DNA from: CBDCUC01 sp965222485
GTDB taxonomy: Bacteria > Pseudomonadota > Alphaproteobacteria > Rhizobiales > Hyphomicrobiaceae
Length of the DNA stretch: 64,000 nt
Direction of reading: 5' to 3'
Assembly: GCA_965222485.1 (NCBI GenBank)
Contig: CBDCUC010000030.1
Coordinates: 248,001 to 312,000 of the forward strand
This document shows, in pieces, positions 48,620 to 56,172 of this stretch. Position 1 is the first letter of the stretch. Each line of letters opens with the position of its first letter. The translations under genes were made by a program, and so were the position numbers. The notes beneath the pieces are model-generated. The model searched no databases, was not told the origin of the DNA, and saw only the letters and a program-made list of their open reading frames with translations.

Positions 48620-48676
48620 CGCGGATTGTAACGTTACAGCTTGGGCCCCGCTTCGGGGCGCTAGGATCAAGATCCG

Positions 48677-48716
48677 ACCCTACCGGCCAAATTGGCGGGT
48701 AGGGTTGTTTTCTTTT
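48677..48716 (+). terminator. Rho-independent terminator after rplQ
   Basis: ACCCTACC pairs with GGTAGGGT, then a single mismatch, an inner GCC/GGC and the loop AAATT, followed by TGTTTTCTTTT. It ends the alpha operon 58 bases after rplQ. Confidence 0.8.
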
Positions 48717-48836
48717 CGGGCGCGCGTTTAGACGCTGGTGCGCGGACATAAGCGGACTTGCCTGTTTCGCGCCCGGTTCTTTTGTTTTGTTGAGCAAGGT
48801 CGTCCAGTGGCGTTGGCGGTGCGCATGTGGCGTCCC

Positions 48837-48865
48837 TTCACGCGGGTATGCATAATGCATATATG
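48837..48865 (+). promoter_or_regulatory. Candidate promoter with an overlapping inverted repeat before degP
   Basis: TTCACG (48837-48842), a 17-base spacer and TATATG (48860-48865). A perfect inverted repeat TATGCA-TAA-TGCATA (48847-48861) covers the spacer and the edge of the -10 box, a typical repressor-site position. The rest of the 48717-48937 gap shows no gene. Confidence 0.35.
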
Positions 48866-48937
48866 AGCAGCTATCCGATTTGACCCAGCAAGGGCTACGG
48901 ACAGCGTGTCGTCCACATTTGGCTCACGGGGGCTGGG

Positions 48938-50464
48938 ATGACGCGCCACTGGCACCAGTATTTGATCGATAGAACGGGCCGACGACTTATGACTACTCCC
49001 AAACGTAAACTTGTCCTGGTTGCATTGGTTCTTGCGGCGTTGTCTGCAGTGTTGGCGGGATTTGTTTTGAACGACAATGGTGCGCACCCGGTTGCCACGG
49101 CGCAGGCGCGCGATCGTGTCGTTCCTCCTTCGCGCGAGGCGGTACAATATTCGTTTGCCCCGATTGTGCGAAAGGCAGCCCCAGCTGTCGTCAATGTCTA
49201 TGTCCAGTCGCGCGTTCGTGGATCTCGGCTGCCTTTTGCTAACGATCCATTGTTCCGTCGTTTCTTCGGGGATGACTTTGCGGAGCGTTTGGGGGGAGGG
49301 CGAGAACGCTTGCAAAATTCGCTTGGCTCCGGCGTTCTTGTTAGTGAAGACGGCGTTATTGTCACGAACACGCACGTGATCAAGGCGCGCGGGCAAACAA
49401 AGATCCGCGTGGCGTTGTCGGACAAACGCGAATTCGATGCCACGGTTCTGACGCAGGACAAGAAGACCGATATCGCTGTGTTGAAGATTGACGGCAACGG
49501 CGAAGATTTTCCCTATCTGGACTTTGAAGACTCCGACAGCCTAGAGGTGGGCGACCTTGTGTTGGCGATCGGCAATCCGTTCGGCGTCGGACAGACGGTA
49601 ACGAGCGGCATTGTTTCGGCGTTGGCACGCTCGCAGATAAAGTCAGAGGCCGTGTTCATTCAAACCGATGCAGCTATCAATCCTGGAAATTCCGGTGGCG
49701 CGCTTGTCGATGTTTCCGGCAATCTTGTTGGCATCAATACGGCTATCTTTTCCAAATCCGGCGGGTCGCATGGGATAGGTTTTGCCATTCCATCCAACCT
49801 TGTGCGTCTGTTCGTGGATAGCGCCGTGGCGGGGCGCAAAGTGGAACGGCCGTGGCTCGGCGCTAGGTTAAAGCCTGTGACGCGGGAGGTTGCTGATACG
49901 CTAGGGCTATCGCGCGTCGCGGGAGCCTTGGTCGATAGGGTTTATGACAAGGGACCGGCGGCGGGGGCCGGTCTAAAGCCAGGCGATGTCATTGTTCGCG
50001 TCGATGGTTTCGAGGTGTCCGACGAACGTGCTGTGAACTACCGTTTGACCACTCGGGGTGTTGGGCAAGTAGCCCGCCTGACTGTGATCAGGGATGGTCA
50101 GCGCAGCGAAATCGATATTGGGTTGCGTGCCGCACCTGAACCTGGGCGGGATGATGTGCGCAATCTGTCTGGCGACCACCCTCTGGACGGTGCACGTGTT
50201 GCCAATATTCTGCCTACGATCGCTGAAGAGCTCTTGATCAACGAGACGCGCGGTGTGGTTATCTTGTCCGTGCAGCCCGGCTCCATCTCCTCAAAGTATT
50301 TCCGAAGAGGGGAGGTCATTACGAAAATCAACGACACCAATATCGAGACGTTGCGCGATCTGAACCAGATTCTTCGTGACCGCCGGAGCGAGAGCTGGGT
50401 CTTTCACCGTCAGTACCGAGGCAAGCGGCTGCGGCCCCTTCCCCTACAAAGGTTGCGGCGGTGA
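48938..50464 (+). CDS. Do-family (DegP/HtrA) periplasmic serine protease
   Basis: Quality-control protease and chaperone of the periplasm, 508 residues. The hydrophobic segment (about 25-44) is a signal peptide or anchor. The trypsin-like domain has His146 (TNTHVI), Asp178 (KKTDIAVL) and Ser252 (NPGNSGGAL). It is followed by a PDZ domain (about 300-390) and a second PDZ-like region (about 400-490). An ATG at 48989 would give a more usual signal-peptide start and is a real alternative; the ATG used has GGGGG upstream. The stop overlaps the rarA start, suggesting a two-gene unit. Confidence 0.9.
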   Translation: MTRHWHQYLIDRTGRRLMTTPKRKLVLVALVLAALSAVLAGFVLNDNGAHPVATAQARDRVVPPSREAVQYSFAPIVRKAAPAVVNVYVQSRVRGSRLPFANDPLFRRFFGDDFAERLGGGRERLQNSLGSGVLVSEDGVIVTNTHVIKARGQTKIRVALSDKREFDATVLTQDKKTDIAVLKIDGNGEDFPYLDFEDSDSLEVGDLVLAIGNPFGVGQTVTSGIVSALARSQIKSEAVFIQTDAAINPGNSGGALVDVSGNLVGINTAIFSKSGGSHGIGFAIPSNLVRLFVDSAVAGRKVERPWLGARLKPVTREVADTLGLSRVAGALVDRVYDKGPAAGAGLKPGDVIVRVDGFEVSDERAVNYRLTTRGVGQVARLTVIRDGQRSEIDIGLRAAPEPGRDDVRNLSGDHPLDGARVANILPTIAEELLINETRGVVILSVQPGSISSKYFRRGEVITKINDTNIETLRDLNQILRDRRSESWVFHRQYRGKRLRPLPLQRLRR

Positions 50465-51777
50465 GTACTTTATTCGAAGCAGCCGGTCTTGAAACCGAAG
50501 TCGGCCGCCCGCTGGCGGATCGCCTGCGGCCGCAGAGCTTGGGCGAGGTCGTCGGACAGGATCAGCTCGTTGGCGCTGAGGGCACGCTGACCCGGATGCT
50601 GAAATCAGGACGGCTTTCAAGCATGATCCTGTGGGGGCCGCCAGGCAGCGGCAAAACAACACTGGCGCGGCTTCTGGCCCATGAAACGAGCCTGGAATTC
50701 GAGCAGTTGTCTGCGATTTTTTCTGGTGTGCAGGATCTGCGTAAGGCCTTCGACCGCGCAAAGGCGCGCCGGCAAACAGGCAAAGGTACACTCCTTTTTA
50801 TAGACGAAATCCATCGCTTCAACCGGGCGCAGCAGGATAGTTTTCTGCCCCACATGGAAGACGGCACCATAACGCTTGTCGGCGCGACGACGGAAAACCC
50901 GTCGTTTGAACTCAATGCAGCGGTACTGTCGCGCGCCACCGTTCTCGTTCTCAACCGCCATGACGAACAATCGCTTGTGCAACTTCTGGAGCGTGTCGAA
51001 GACGTCGAGCAGCGCACATTGCCGCTGGATGATGATGCGCGCGATGCCTTGATTGGATTGGCGGACGGGGATGGCCGGGCGTTGATCAATCTGGCGGAAG
51101 ATATCTTGAATGCGGTGGGAGAGAACGAGCCGCAGCTTGATCGTGAGACGTTGACGAAGTTGGTGCAGCGCCGCGCACCGATTTACGACAAGGGGCGCGA
51201 TGGACATTACAATCTCATCAGCGCGTTACATAAATCGGTGCGCGGGTCCGATCCTGATGCGGCGCTCTATTGGTTGGCACGCATGCTTGAGGGTGGGGAA
51301 GACCGGCTGTTCATTGCGCGGCGCCTCGTGCGCATGGCCGTTGAGGATATAGGTCTTGCGGACCCGCAGGGGCTTGTGCAGGCCTTGGCCGCGAAGGACG
51401 CGTTCGATTTTCTGGGCAGCCCCGAAGGTGAATTGGCACTTGCTCAGGCGACCATTTATCTTGCCACCGCGCCGAAATCGAACGGGGCTTATGTGGCCTA
51501 CAAGGCTGCGATGAAGGCGGCTAAAAAGCATGGGTCGCTGTCGCCGCCCAAGACGATATTGAATGCGCCTACAGGGCTGATGGAAGATGAGGGTTACGGG
51601 GCCGATTACGAATACGACCACGATGCGCCTGAAGGGTTCTCCGGCCAGAATTACTTTCCAGATGAGATCAAGCGCCGTCCGACGTTTTATGAGCCGCCGG
51701 AACGCGGGTTTGAGCGTGAAATTGTCAAGCGTCTGGCGTATTGGGCGTCTTTGAGAGCGAAGCGAGGCAAGACCTGA
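50461..51777 (+). CDS. rarA: Replication-associated recombination protein A (AAA+ ATPase)
   Basis: Clamp-loader-like ATPase (RarA/MgsA, the WRNIP1 family) acting at stalled replication forks, 438 residues. It has Walker A GPPGSGKTT (59-67), Walker B LLFIDEIHRFNRAQQD, sensor VGATTENPSFELN and the C-terminal tetramerisation domain with NAPTGLMEDEGYGADYEYDH. It starts at GTG overlapping the degP-like stop by 4 bases. The 259-base gap that follows has no gene and no clear terminator. Confidence 0.95.
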   Translation: MSTLFEAAGLETEVGRPLADRLRPQSLGEVVGQDQLVGAEGTLTRMLKSGRLSSMILWGPPGSGKTTLARLLAHETSLEFEQLSAIFSGVQDLRKAFDRAKARRQTGKGTLLFIDEIHRFNRAQQDSFLPHMEDGTITLVGATTENPSFELNAAVLSRATVLVLNRHDEQSLVQLLERVEDVEQRTLPLDDDARDALIGLADGDGRALINLAEDILNAVGENEPQLDRETLTKLVQRRAPIYDKGRDGHYNLISALHKSVRGSDPDAALYWLARMLEGGEDRLFIARRLVRMAVEDIGLADPQGLVQALAAKDAFDFLGSPEGELALAQATIYLATAPKSNGAYVAYKAAMKAAKKHGSLSPPKTILNAPTGLMEDEGYGADYEYDHDAPEGFSGQNYFPDEIKRRPTFYEPPERGFEREIVKRLAYWASLRAKRGKT

Positions 51778-52036
51778 TACCGTCACGCGGTGCCCGTGCC
51801 TTCGGGCTTGGTGGGCAGCTTCGCCTGATCTAGACCGCGATGGCTGAACCCCCATCGCCTTCAAGGCACCTTGCTAATGCCGGCCTGGCCTGGACCAGGG
51901 GGATATCAGCGGATACGCTGTATTGCTGGGTTTGAACATGACGGAAGGGCCGTATCGGGTTTTACTCGCAAATAAAAGGTGATGTGCTGCTGCTCGAAAT
52001 TGAGGCAGCGGGCGTCGAAAACCGGGAGAGCAGATA

Positions 52037-52585
52037 ATGGTTGCGTTCAGAGATCTCTGGTTCGGCCATCCAATCAACGAGAGTATCAGCACGCCGTGCA
52101 TTGCGCAGGCGACGATCACCAATATCGAAGGCCGCACAATCCTAAAGGGGACGCCGGTTTTTGCGAACCAGTGCGCGATCCGAATGGGCGTGTCGCTTCG
52201 CCGGGCTGGAGTGACGCCGGATCAGCTCAGTGGGCTTGCGTATTGTTATGCGCACCCACGTGAAGACATGCATTTTATTCGAGCGGCTGAAGTTGCGAAT
52301 GCATTGGCGTCGCGCCAGTTGCCTGGCTTTGGGCCGGTTGAGAAGTACAGCGGTGAAGATGTCGCGGCATTCTACCCCAAATTATTCGGGCGGACAGGCG
52401 TCATTTTCATCAAGGACTATTGGCACCGGTCCACGGATGCAGCAGGGCGACCGACGGGCGACCACATCGATGTATGGAACGGATATCGTTCAAGCGCCAA
52501 GTGGTTGATGGAGTGGTTCTCGTGGCTTGGCTATTACTCGAATTATGCCGGGGCGAAAGAGATTTGGTTCTGGCCAGTCGACTGA
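52037..52585 (+). CDS. Tae4-like peptidoglycan amidase (T6SS effector family)
   Basis: A 182-residue protein matching the layout of Tae4 effectors, NlpC/P60-type amidases that cut the gamma-D-Glu-mDAP bond. It has an N-terminal region (FRDLWFGHP), the nucleophile segment NQCAIRMGVSLRRAG with Cys46, a glycine turn GRTGVIFIKDYWH, the general-base segment GDHIDVWNGY with His143, and the C-terminal WFWPV strand. No signal peptide is present, so action on the cell wall would need a secretion system or release. GGAGAG lies about 8 bases before the ATG. A two-helix membrane protein follows 49 bases on. No T6SS structural gene is in the window. The family assignment comes from motif recognition. Confidence 0.78.
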   Translation: MVAFRDLWFGHPINESISTPCIAQATITNIEGRTILKGTPVFANQCAIRMGVSLRRAGVTPDQLSGLAYCYAHPREDMHFIRAAEVANALASRQLPGFGPVEKYSGEDVAAFYPKLFGRTGVIFIKDYWHRSTDAAGRPTGDHIDVWNGYRSSAKWLMEWFSWLGYYSNYAGAKEIWFWPVD

Positions 52586-52634
52586 CTTCAACACGAGACA
52601 TGTGCGTAACGGTTCACGCGCGGGAGATTTTGAG

Positions 52635-52868
52635 ATGCGGTATCTATTGGCCATGATCTTTGGAATTGGAGGGGCGTTGTTGGTGACGCTGTACCTCAGT
52701 ACTCCGATCGCAAGTTACGTGGTTGGCCGCTATAGTTTCGATAACCCCGACGATGTTGCTAATCTGCATTCGGCCCTGTTTCTCGGTGTCAATCTTGTTG
52801 GACTATTAATTGGCTGGACCGTGGGTTGGGCGATCGGTGGTGGCCTTGGTCTGGGAAAACGCCGCTAA
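52635..52868 (+). CDS. Two-helix small membrane protein next to the Tae4-like gene
   Basis: A 77-residue protein with two hydrophobic segments (about residues 3-23 and 48-70) and a hydrophilic turn GRYSFDNPDDVANLHS between them. The second segment is glycine-rich and is followed by a basic end (GKRR). ATG 52635 has GGGAG 8 bases upstream. I do not recognise the family. Its place 49 bases after the Tae4-like gene suggests the same transcript and perhaps an immunity or accessory role. Known Tai4 immunity proteins are periplasmic and soluble, so this would be a different kind. Confidence 0.7.
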   Translation: MRYLLAMIFGIGGALLVTLYLSTPIASYVVGRYSFDNPDDVANLHSALFLGVNLVGLLIGWTVGWAIGGGLGLGKRR

Positions 52869-52943
52869 GGTCTGGCTAACCAGAGCAATTTCAGTTGCAA
52901 TGACGGGTGCGGTTCGCGCCCGGTTTTCGGGCGAGGAGATGGC

Positions 52944-53330
52944 ATGAAGTTGTGGCTGTTGGCGTCAGCCGGCGGTGCGATTGGAGCGGGCGCGCGCTAT
53001 CTTGTGGGTGTTGGGGTATCGCGTTGGCTGGGGGCTGCTCCCACGTTTCCCTGGGCGACGTTGTGCGTGAACGTCGTCGGTTCCTTCTTGATGGGGATAC
53101 TGATTGAGGCCTGGGCTTTGCGATTTCAGGGGTCGCTGGAAATACGAACATTTTTCGCGGTTGGAATCCTTGGTGGTTTCACGACTTTTTCGGCATTTTC
53201 GCTAGAATTGTCGAACATGCTTGCACGTAAACAGGAGTTCCTGGCTGCCGTTTATGCGCTGTCGTCCGTTACCCTTAGCGTTCTGGCGTTGATTGCGGGG
53301 ATGTTGGTGGTGCGTGCGGTGCTGACATGA
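52944..53330 (+). CDS. crcB: Fluoride ion channel/exporter CrcB (Fluc)
   Basis: Four-helix dual-topology fluoride channel, 128 residues. It shows GGAIGAGARYLVG in helix 1, PWATLCVNVVGSFLMG in helix 2 and ILGGFTTFSAFSLE in helix 3, the conserved fluoride-path motifs. GAGGAG lies before the start. No fluoride riboswitch consensus was recognised in the 75 bases upstream. The stop overlaps the rluC start (ATGA). Confidence 0.95.
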   Translation: MKLWLLASAGGAIGAGARYLVGVGVSRWLGAAPTFPWATLCVNVVGSFLMGILIEAWALRFQGSLEIRTFFAVGILGGFTTFSAFSLELSNMLARKQEFLAAVYALSSVTLSVLALIAGMLVVRAVLT

Positions 53331-54316
53331 GTGCGCCTGTTGAAACCATAACGGTAGAGCGTGACGAGGACGGCATCCGGCTCGACCGCTGGTTTAAAGT
53401 GCATTTTCCCGATGTCACTTATGGGTACTTACAGAAACTCCTGCGCTCGGGCCAAGTGCGCGTGAACAGTAAGCGGGTGCAGGCGAATGCACGGCTGCAG
53501 CCCGGTGAGCAGATCCGAGTGCCAAGCATCGTACGTGAACCGCGCAAGGTACGTCCAAGTGTGAAGCCGCCACCGGGGTTGTCGAAGGCCGATCGGCGGT
53601 TGATTGAGGACATGATCCTTTTTGAGGATGATCATGTTTTGGTGTTGAACAAACCGTTTGCGCTCGCGGTACAAGGGGGCACAGGGACGAAGCGGCATAT
53701 CGATGGATTGCTGGAAGGGATGAGCGATCGCTTTGGCGACCGGCCCCGTCTTGTGCATCGTCTCGATAGGGACACGACCGGCGTGCTCTTGGTCGCGAAA
53801 CACAGAAATGCGGCAGCTAAGCTCGGCCGAATCTTTCAAACGCGTTCAGCTGCGAAAACCTATTGGGCGCTGGTTTCAGGTGTGCCGCGGCCGGCGCAAG
53901 GCAAGATCGAGGCGGCCCTTGTTAAAGCCTCGGGCCCTGACGGCGATCGCGTTCGAAAATCGCTTCCTGGAGAGCAGGCGCAGGCGATGCATGCAACCAC
54001 GTACTACTCCGTTATTGAGCGTGTGGGACAGAAAGCGGCTTGGGTTTCGCTGAAGCCAGTGACGGGGCGTCAGCATCAACTGCGTGCGCACATGGATCTG
54101 ATCGGTCATCCGATCGTCGGCGACAACAAATATGGGGGTGATAAGGAGCTGCCGGCGGCCAACATGGAGCCACGGCTGCACCTGCATGCGCGCCGTCTGG
54201 TCCTGCCGCATCCGTTCGAGGACGGAAAGATCGATGTCACGGCGCCACTTCCGCCGCACATGTTAGAGACTTGGGAGCTATTGGGGCTTAATCCCGATCA
54301 TTTTGCACGCGATTGA
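53327..54316 (+). CDS. rluC: Ribosomal large subunit pseudouridine synthase RluC-like
   Basis: Converts uridines of 23S rRNA to pseudouridine. The 329-residue protein has an N-terminal S4 RNA-binding domain (about 17-70, RLDRWFKVHFP ... QVRVNSKRV) and the RluA-family catalytic motif HRLDRDTTG (144-152, Asp147). PVTGRQHQLRAHM and GHPIVGDNKYGG follow. The presence of an S4 domain favours RluC/RluD over RluA. It overlaps crcB by 4 bases. Confidence 0.9.
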   Translation: MSAPVETITVERDEDGIRLDRWFKVHFPDVTYGYLQKLLRSGQVRVNSKRVQANARLQPGEQIRVPSIVREPRKVRPSVKPPPGLSKADRRLIEDMILFEDDHVLVLNKPFALAVQGGTGTKRHIDGLLEGMSDRFGDRPRLVHRLDRDTTGVLLVAKHRNAAAKLGRIFQTRSAAKTYWALVSGVPRPAQGKIEAALVKASGPDGDRVRKSLPGEQAQAMHATTYYSVIERVGQKAAWVSLKPVTGRQHQLRAHMDLIGHPIVGDNKYGGDKELPAANMEPRLHLHARRLVLPHPFEDGKIDVTAPLPPHMLETWELLGLNPDHFARD

Positions 54317-54428
54317 CGGCGGCGTTTAGCGTGCAGGTGTCGGGTCAGAATGTAAAGGGGGCAGGCATAGGCGTCGTAGCCCTGCATGGCCCAGGACGTT
54401 ATTGGAAGATGGGACTGCCAGTGTGGCG

Positions 54429-55112
54429 ATGAAACTGGTGATATTCGATTGCGACGGCACGATTGTCGACAGTCAGCATATGATTGTCGAAGCCATGGCT
54501 CGCGCCTTCGACGCACATCAGCTGGATGCACCTGATCGTTCCGCTGTGTTGGGCGTGGTTGGTCTATCGCTTGATACCGCCATCTCCCGGTTGCTTCCTG
54601 ACGATGAGCGCAGCATTGATGTGTCTTTCCTGTCGGATGCTTACAGATCGGCCTTTCGGGTTTTGCGCAGGGAGCAGTCGCATCACGAACCGCTCTATGA
54701 GGGCGCGCGTGCGGTCATCTCCTCTCTTGCTGAGTGCGATGATGTTTTGCTTGGCGTGGCTACGGGCAAGTCGCAGCGCGGCGTCGAAGCGCTGTTCGAG
54801 CGTGAGTCCCTGGGACAGCACTTCTTCACCGTGCAAACGGCTGATGATCACCCGTCGAAACCGCATCCAGCCATGCTGCATGAGGCCATGGTGCATGCGG
54901 GCGCGGAGGCGGCCAATACGGTGATGATCGGGGATACGACCTTCGATATGGAAATGGCTTTGGCCGCTGGCGTGGGTGCGATCGGAGTGACCTGGGGCTA
55001 TCACGATGCTGATGCACTCAAGCGGGCGGGAGCACATGAACTCATCGATGCGTATCCTGACCTCACAGAAGGCATCGACCGCGTGCTGACAAGGCGGAGG
55101 GTTGCGGTGTGA
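54429..55112 (+). CDS. HAD superfamily phosphatase, phosphoglycolate phosphatase-like
   Basis: A 227-residue HAD hydrolase with a cap domain. The nucleophile motif is VIFDCDGTIVDS (Asp7 and Asp9). Motif II is in GVATGKSQRG and motif IV is MIGDTTFDMEMALAAGV. The length and cap type match the Gph-like subfamily, but the true substrate is not shown. ATG 54429 is used; GTG 54423 is an alternative. The stop overlaps the ATP12 chaperone start (GTGA). Confidence 0.85.
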   Translation: MKLVIFDCDGTIVDSQHMIVEAMARAFDAHQLDAPDRSAVLGVVGLSLDTAISRLLPDDERSIDVSFLSDAYRSAFRVLRREQSHHEPLYEGARAVISSLAECDDVLLGVATGKSQRGVEALFERESLGQHFFTVQTADDHPSKPHPAMLHEAMVHAGAEAANTVMIGDTTFDMEMALAAGVGAIGVTWGYHDADALKRAGAHELIDAYPDLTEGIDRVLTRRRVAV

Positions 55113-55933
55113 GCACGCGTAAGGAGTTGGAACAAGCCGCAGGTGGCGTGGCATCAACGTCCACCGAGACTAGCGATGACCCACATCAGGCGCTGGACCG
55201 CGAGGATGCGCGGCGACAATCGCTGCCAAAGCGTTTTTATTCCAGTGTCGACTTGGGTGAGCATGAGGGCGGTCATGTCATTTTGCTTGATGGACGACGC
55301 GTGAATACACCCAAGCGTGCGGTTTTGGTCGTTTCAAGCGAACCGTTAGCGATAGCAATCAGGGACGAGTGGACGGCCCAGGATGAGGTGATCGATCCGG
55401 CCAGCATGCCACTCACCAAGCTTCTCAACACGGCACTTGATGGTGTGGCAGCGGCCAGACCTTCAGTGGTGGCGGATGCCGTTCGGTTTGCCGGTAATGA
55501 TATGTTGCTTTATCGCGCCGAAGCACCTGAGGCGCTGACGCGAAGGCAGGCAGACTTATGGGATCCGGTGCTGTTATGGGCTTACTCAGAGTTCGGTGCA
55601 GCGTTCACAGCGGTCCAGGGCATCATGCCTGTCGAACAGCCCGAAGCGTCGCTCGTGGCGATCAGGGGGGCATTTGACCTTTTTGACGACTTGGAGCTGA
55701 CGGCGGCGCACGTAACGACGACGCTGACCGGTTCAGCGCTGCTGGCACTGGGCCATTTGCACGGATTCCTGGATGCTGAAAAAGCTTGGGCCTTGGCGCA
55801 TGTCGATGAGGATTGGCAGATTGCACAGTGGGGAGAAGATGCCGAAGCGCGCGCTGTTCGCGACTTCAAGAAGGCGGAATTCGACGCTGCAAGCCGGTTC
55901 GTGAGCCTGCATCGCGCAGCCCGCAAGACCTGA
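55109..55933 (+). CDS. ATP12-family F1-ATPase assembly chaperone
   Basis: Homologue of mitochondrial ATP12/ATPAF2, which binds the F1 alpha subunit during assembly; found in bacteria mainly among alphaproteobacteria. The 274-residue protein has KRFYSSVDLGEHEGGHVILL then DGRRVNTPKRAVLVV, PLTKLLNTALDGV, and YRAEAPEALTRRQADLWDP, all typical of the family. The first 40 residues look disordered. GTG start overlapping the HAD gene. A gap of about 240 bases without a gene follows before pccB. Confidence 0.9.
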   Translation: MSTRKELEQAAGGVASTSTETSDDPHQALDREDARRQSLPKRFYSSVDLGEHEGGHVILLDGRRVNTPKRAVLVVSSEPLAIAIRDEWTAQDEVIDPASMPLTKLLNTALDGVAAARPSVVADAVRFAGNDMLLYRAEAPEALTRRQADLWDPVLLWAYSEFGAAFTAVQGIMPVEQPEASLVAIRGAFDLFDDLELTAAHVTTTLTGSALLALGHLHGFLDAEKAWALAHVDEDWQIAQWGEDAEARAVRDFKKAEFDAASRFVSLHRAARKT

Positions 55934-56172
55934 CGTGCCGGCCTGATGGCTTAGGGCGCGTGGCTTCCCTTAATGCATCTCGGATGACATACAACGTTTT
56001 TCGGCGCTGGGCAGGTCTAACCCGCCCAAATTCCGCGGTGTCCAGGCCTTATGGCGCGGTGTGGGCGCCAATTGCCGCTGTAGGGCATTTGTCCCGTTTG
56101 CATGGGGCTTGGCGCATGCTATTTGAGCCCGTCTAATTCAACGATCCCGCGCACGTCGAACAGGTAGAAAAT

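Noticed and set aside
52869..52943. Fluoride riboswitch upstream of crcB
   Set aside because: The 75-base gap shows no recognisable fluoride-aptamer core; only a ribosome site is evident.
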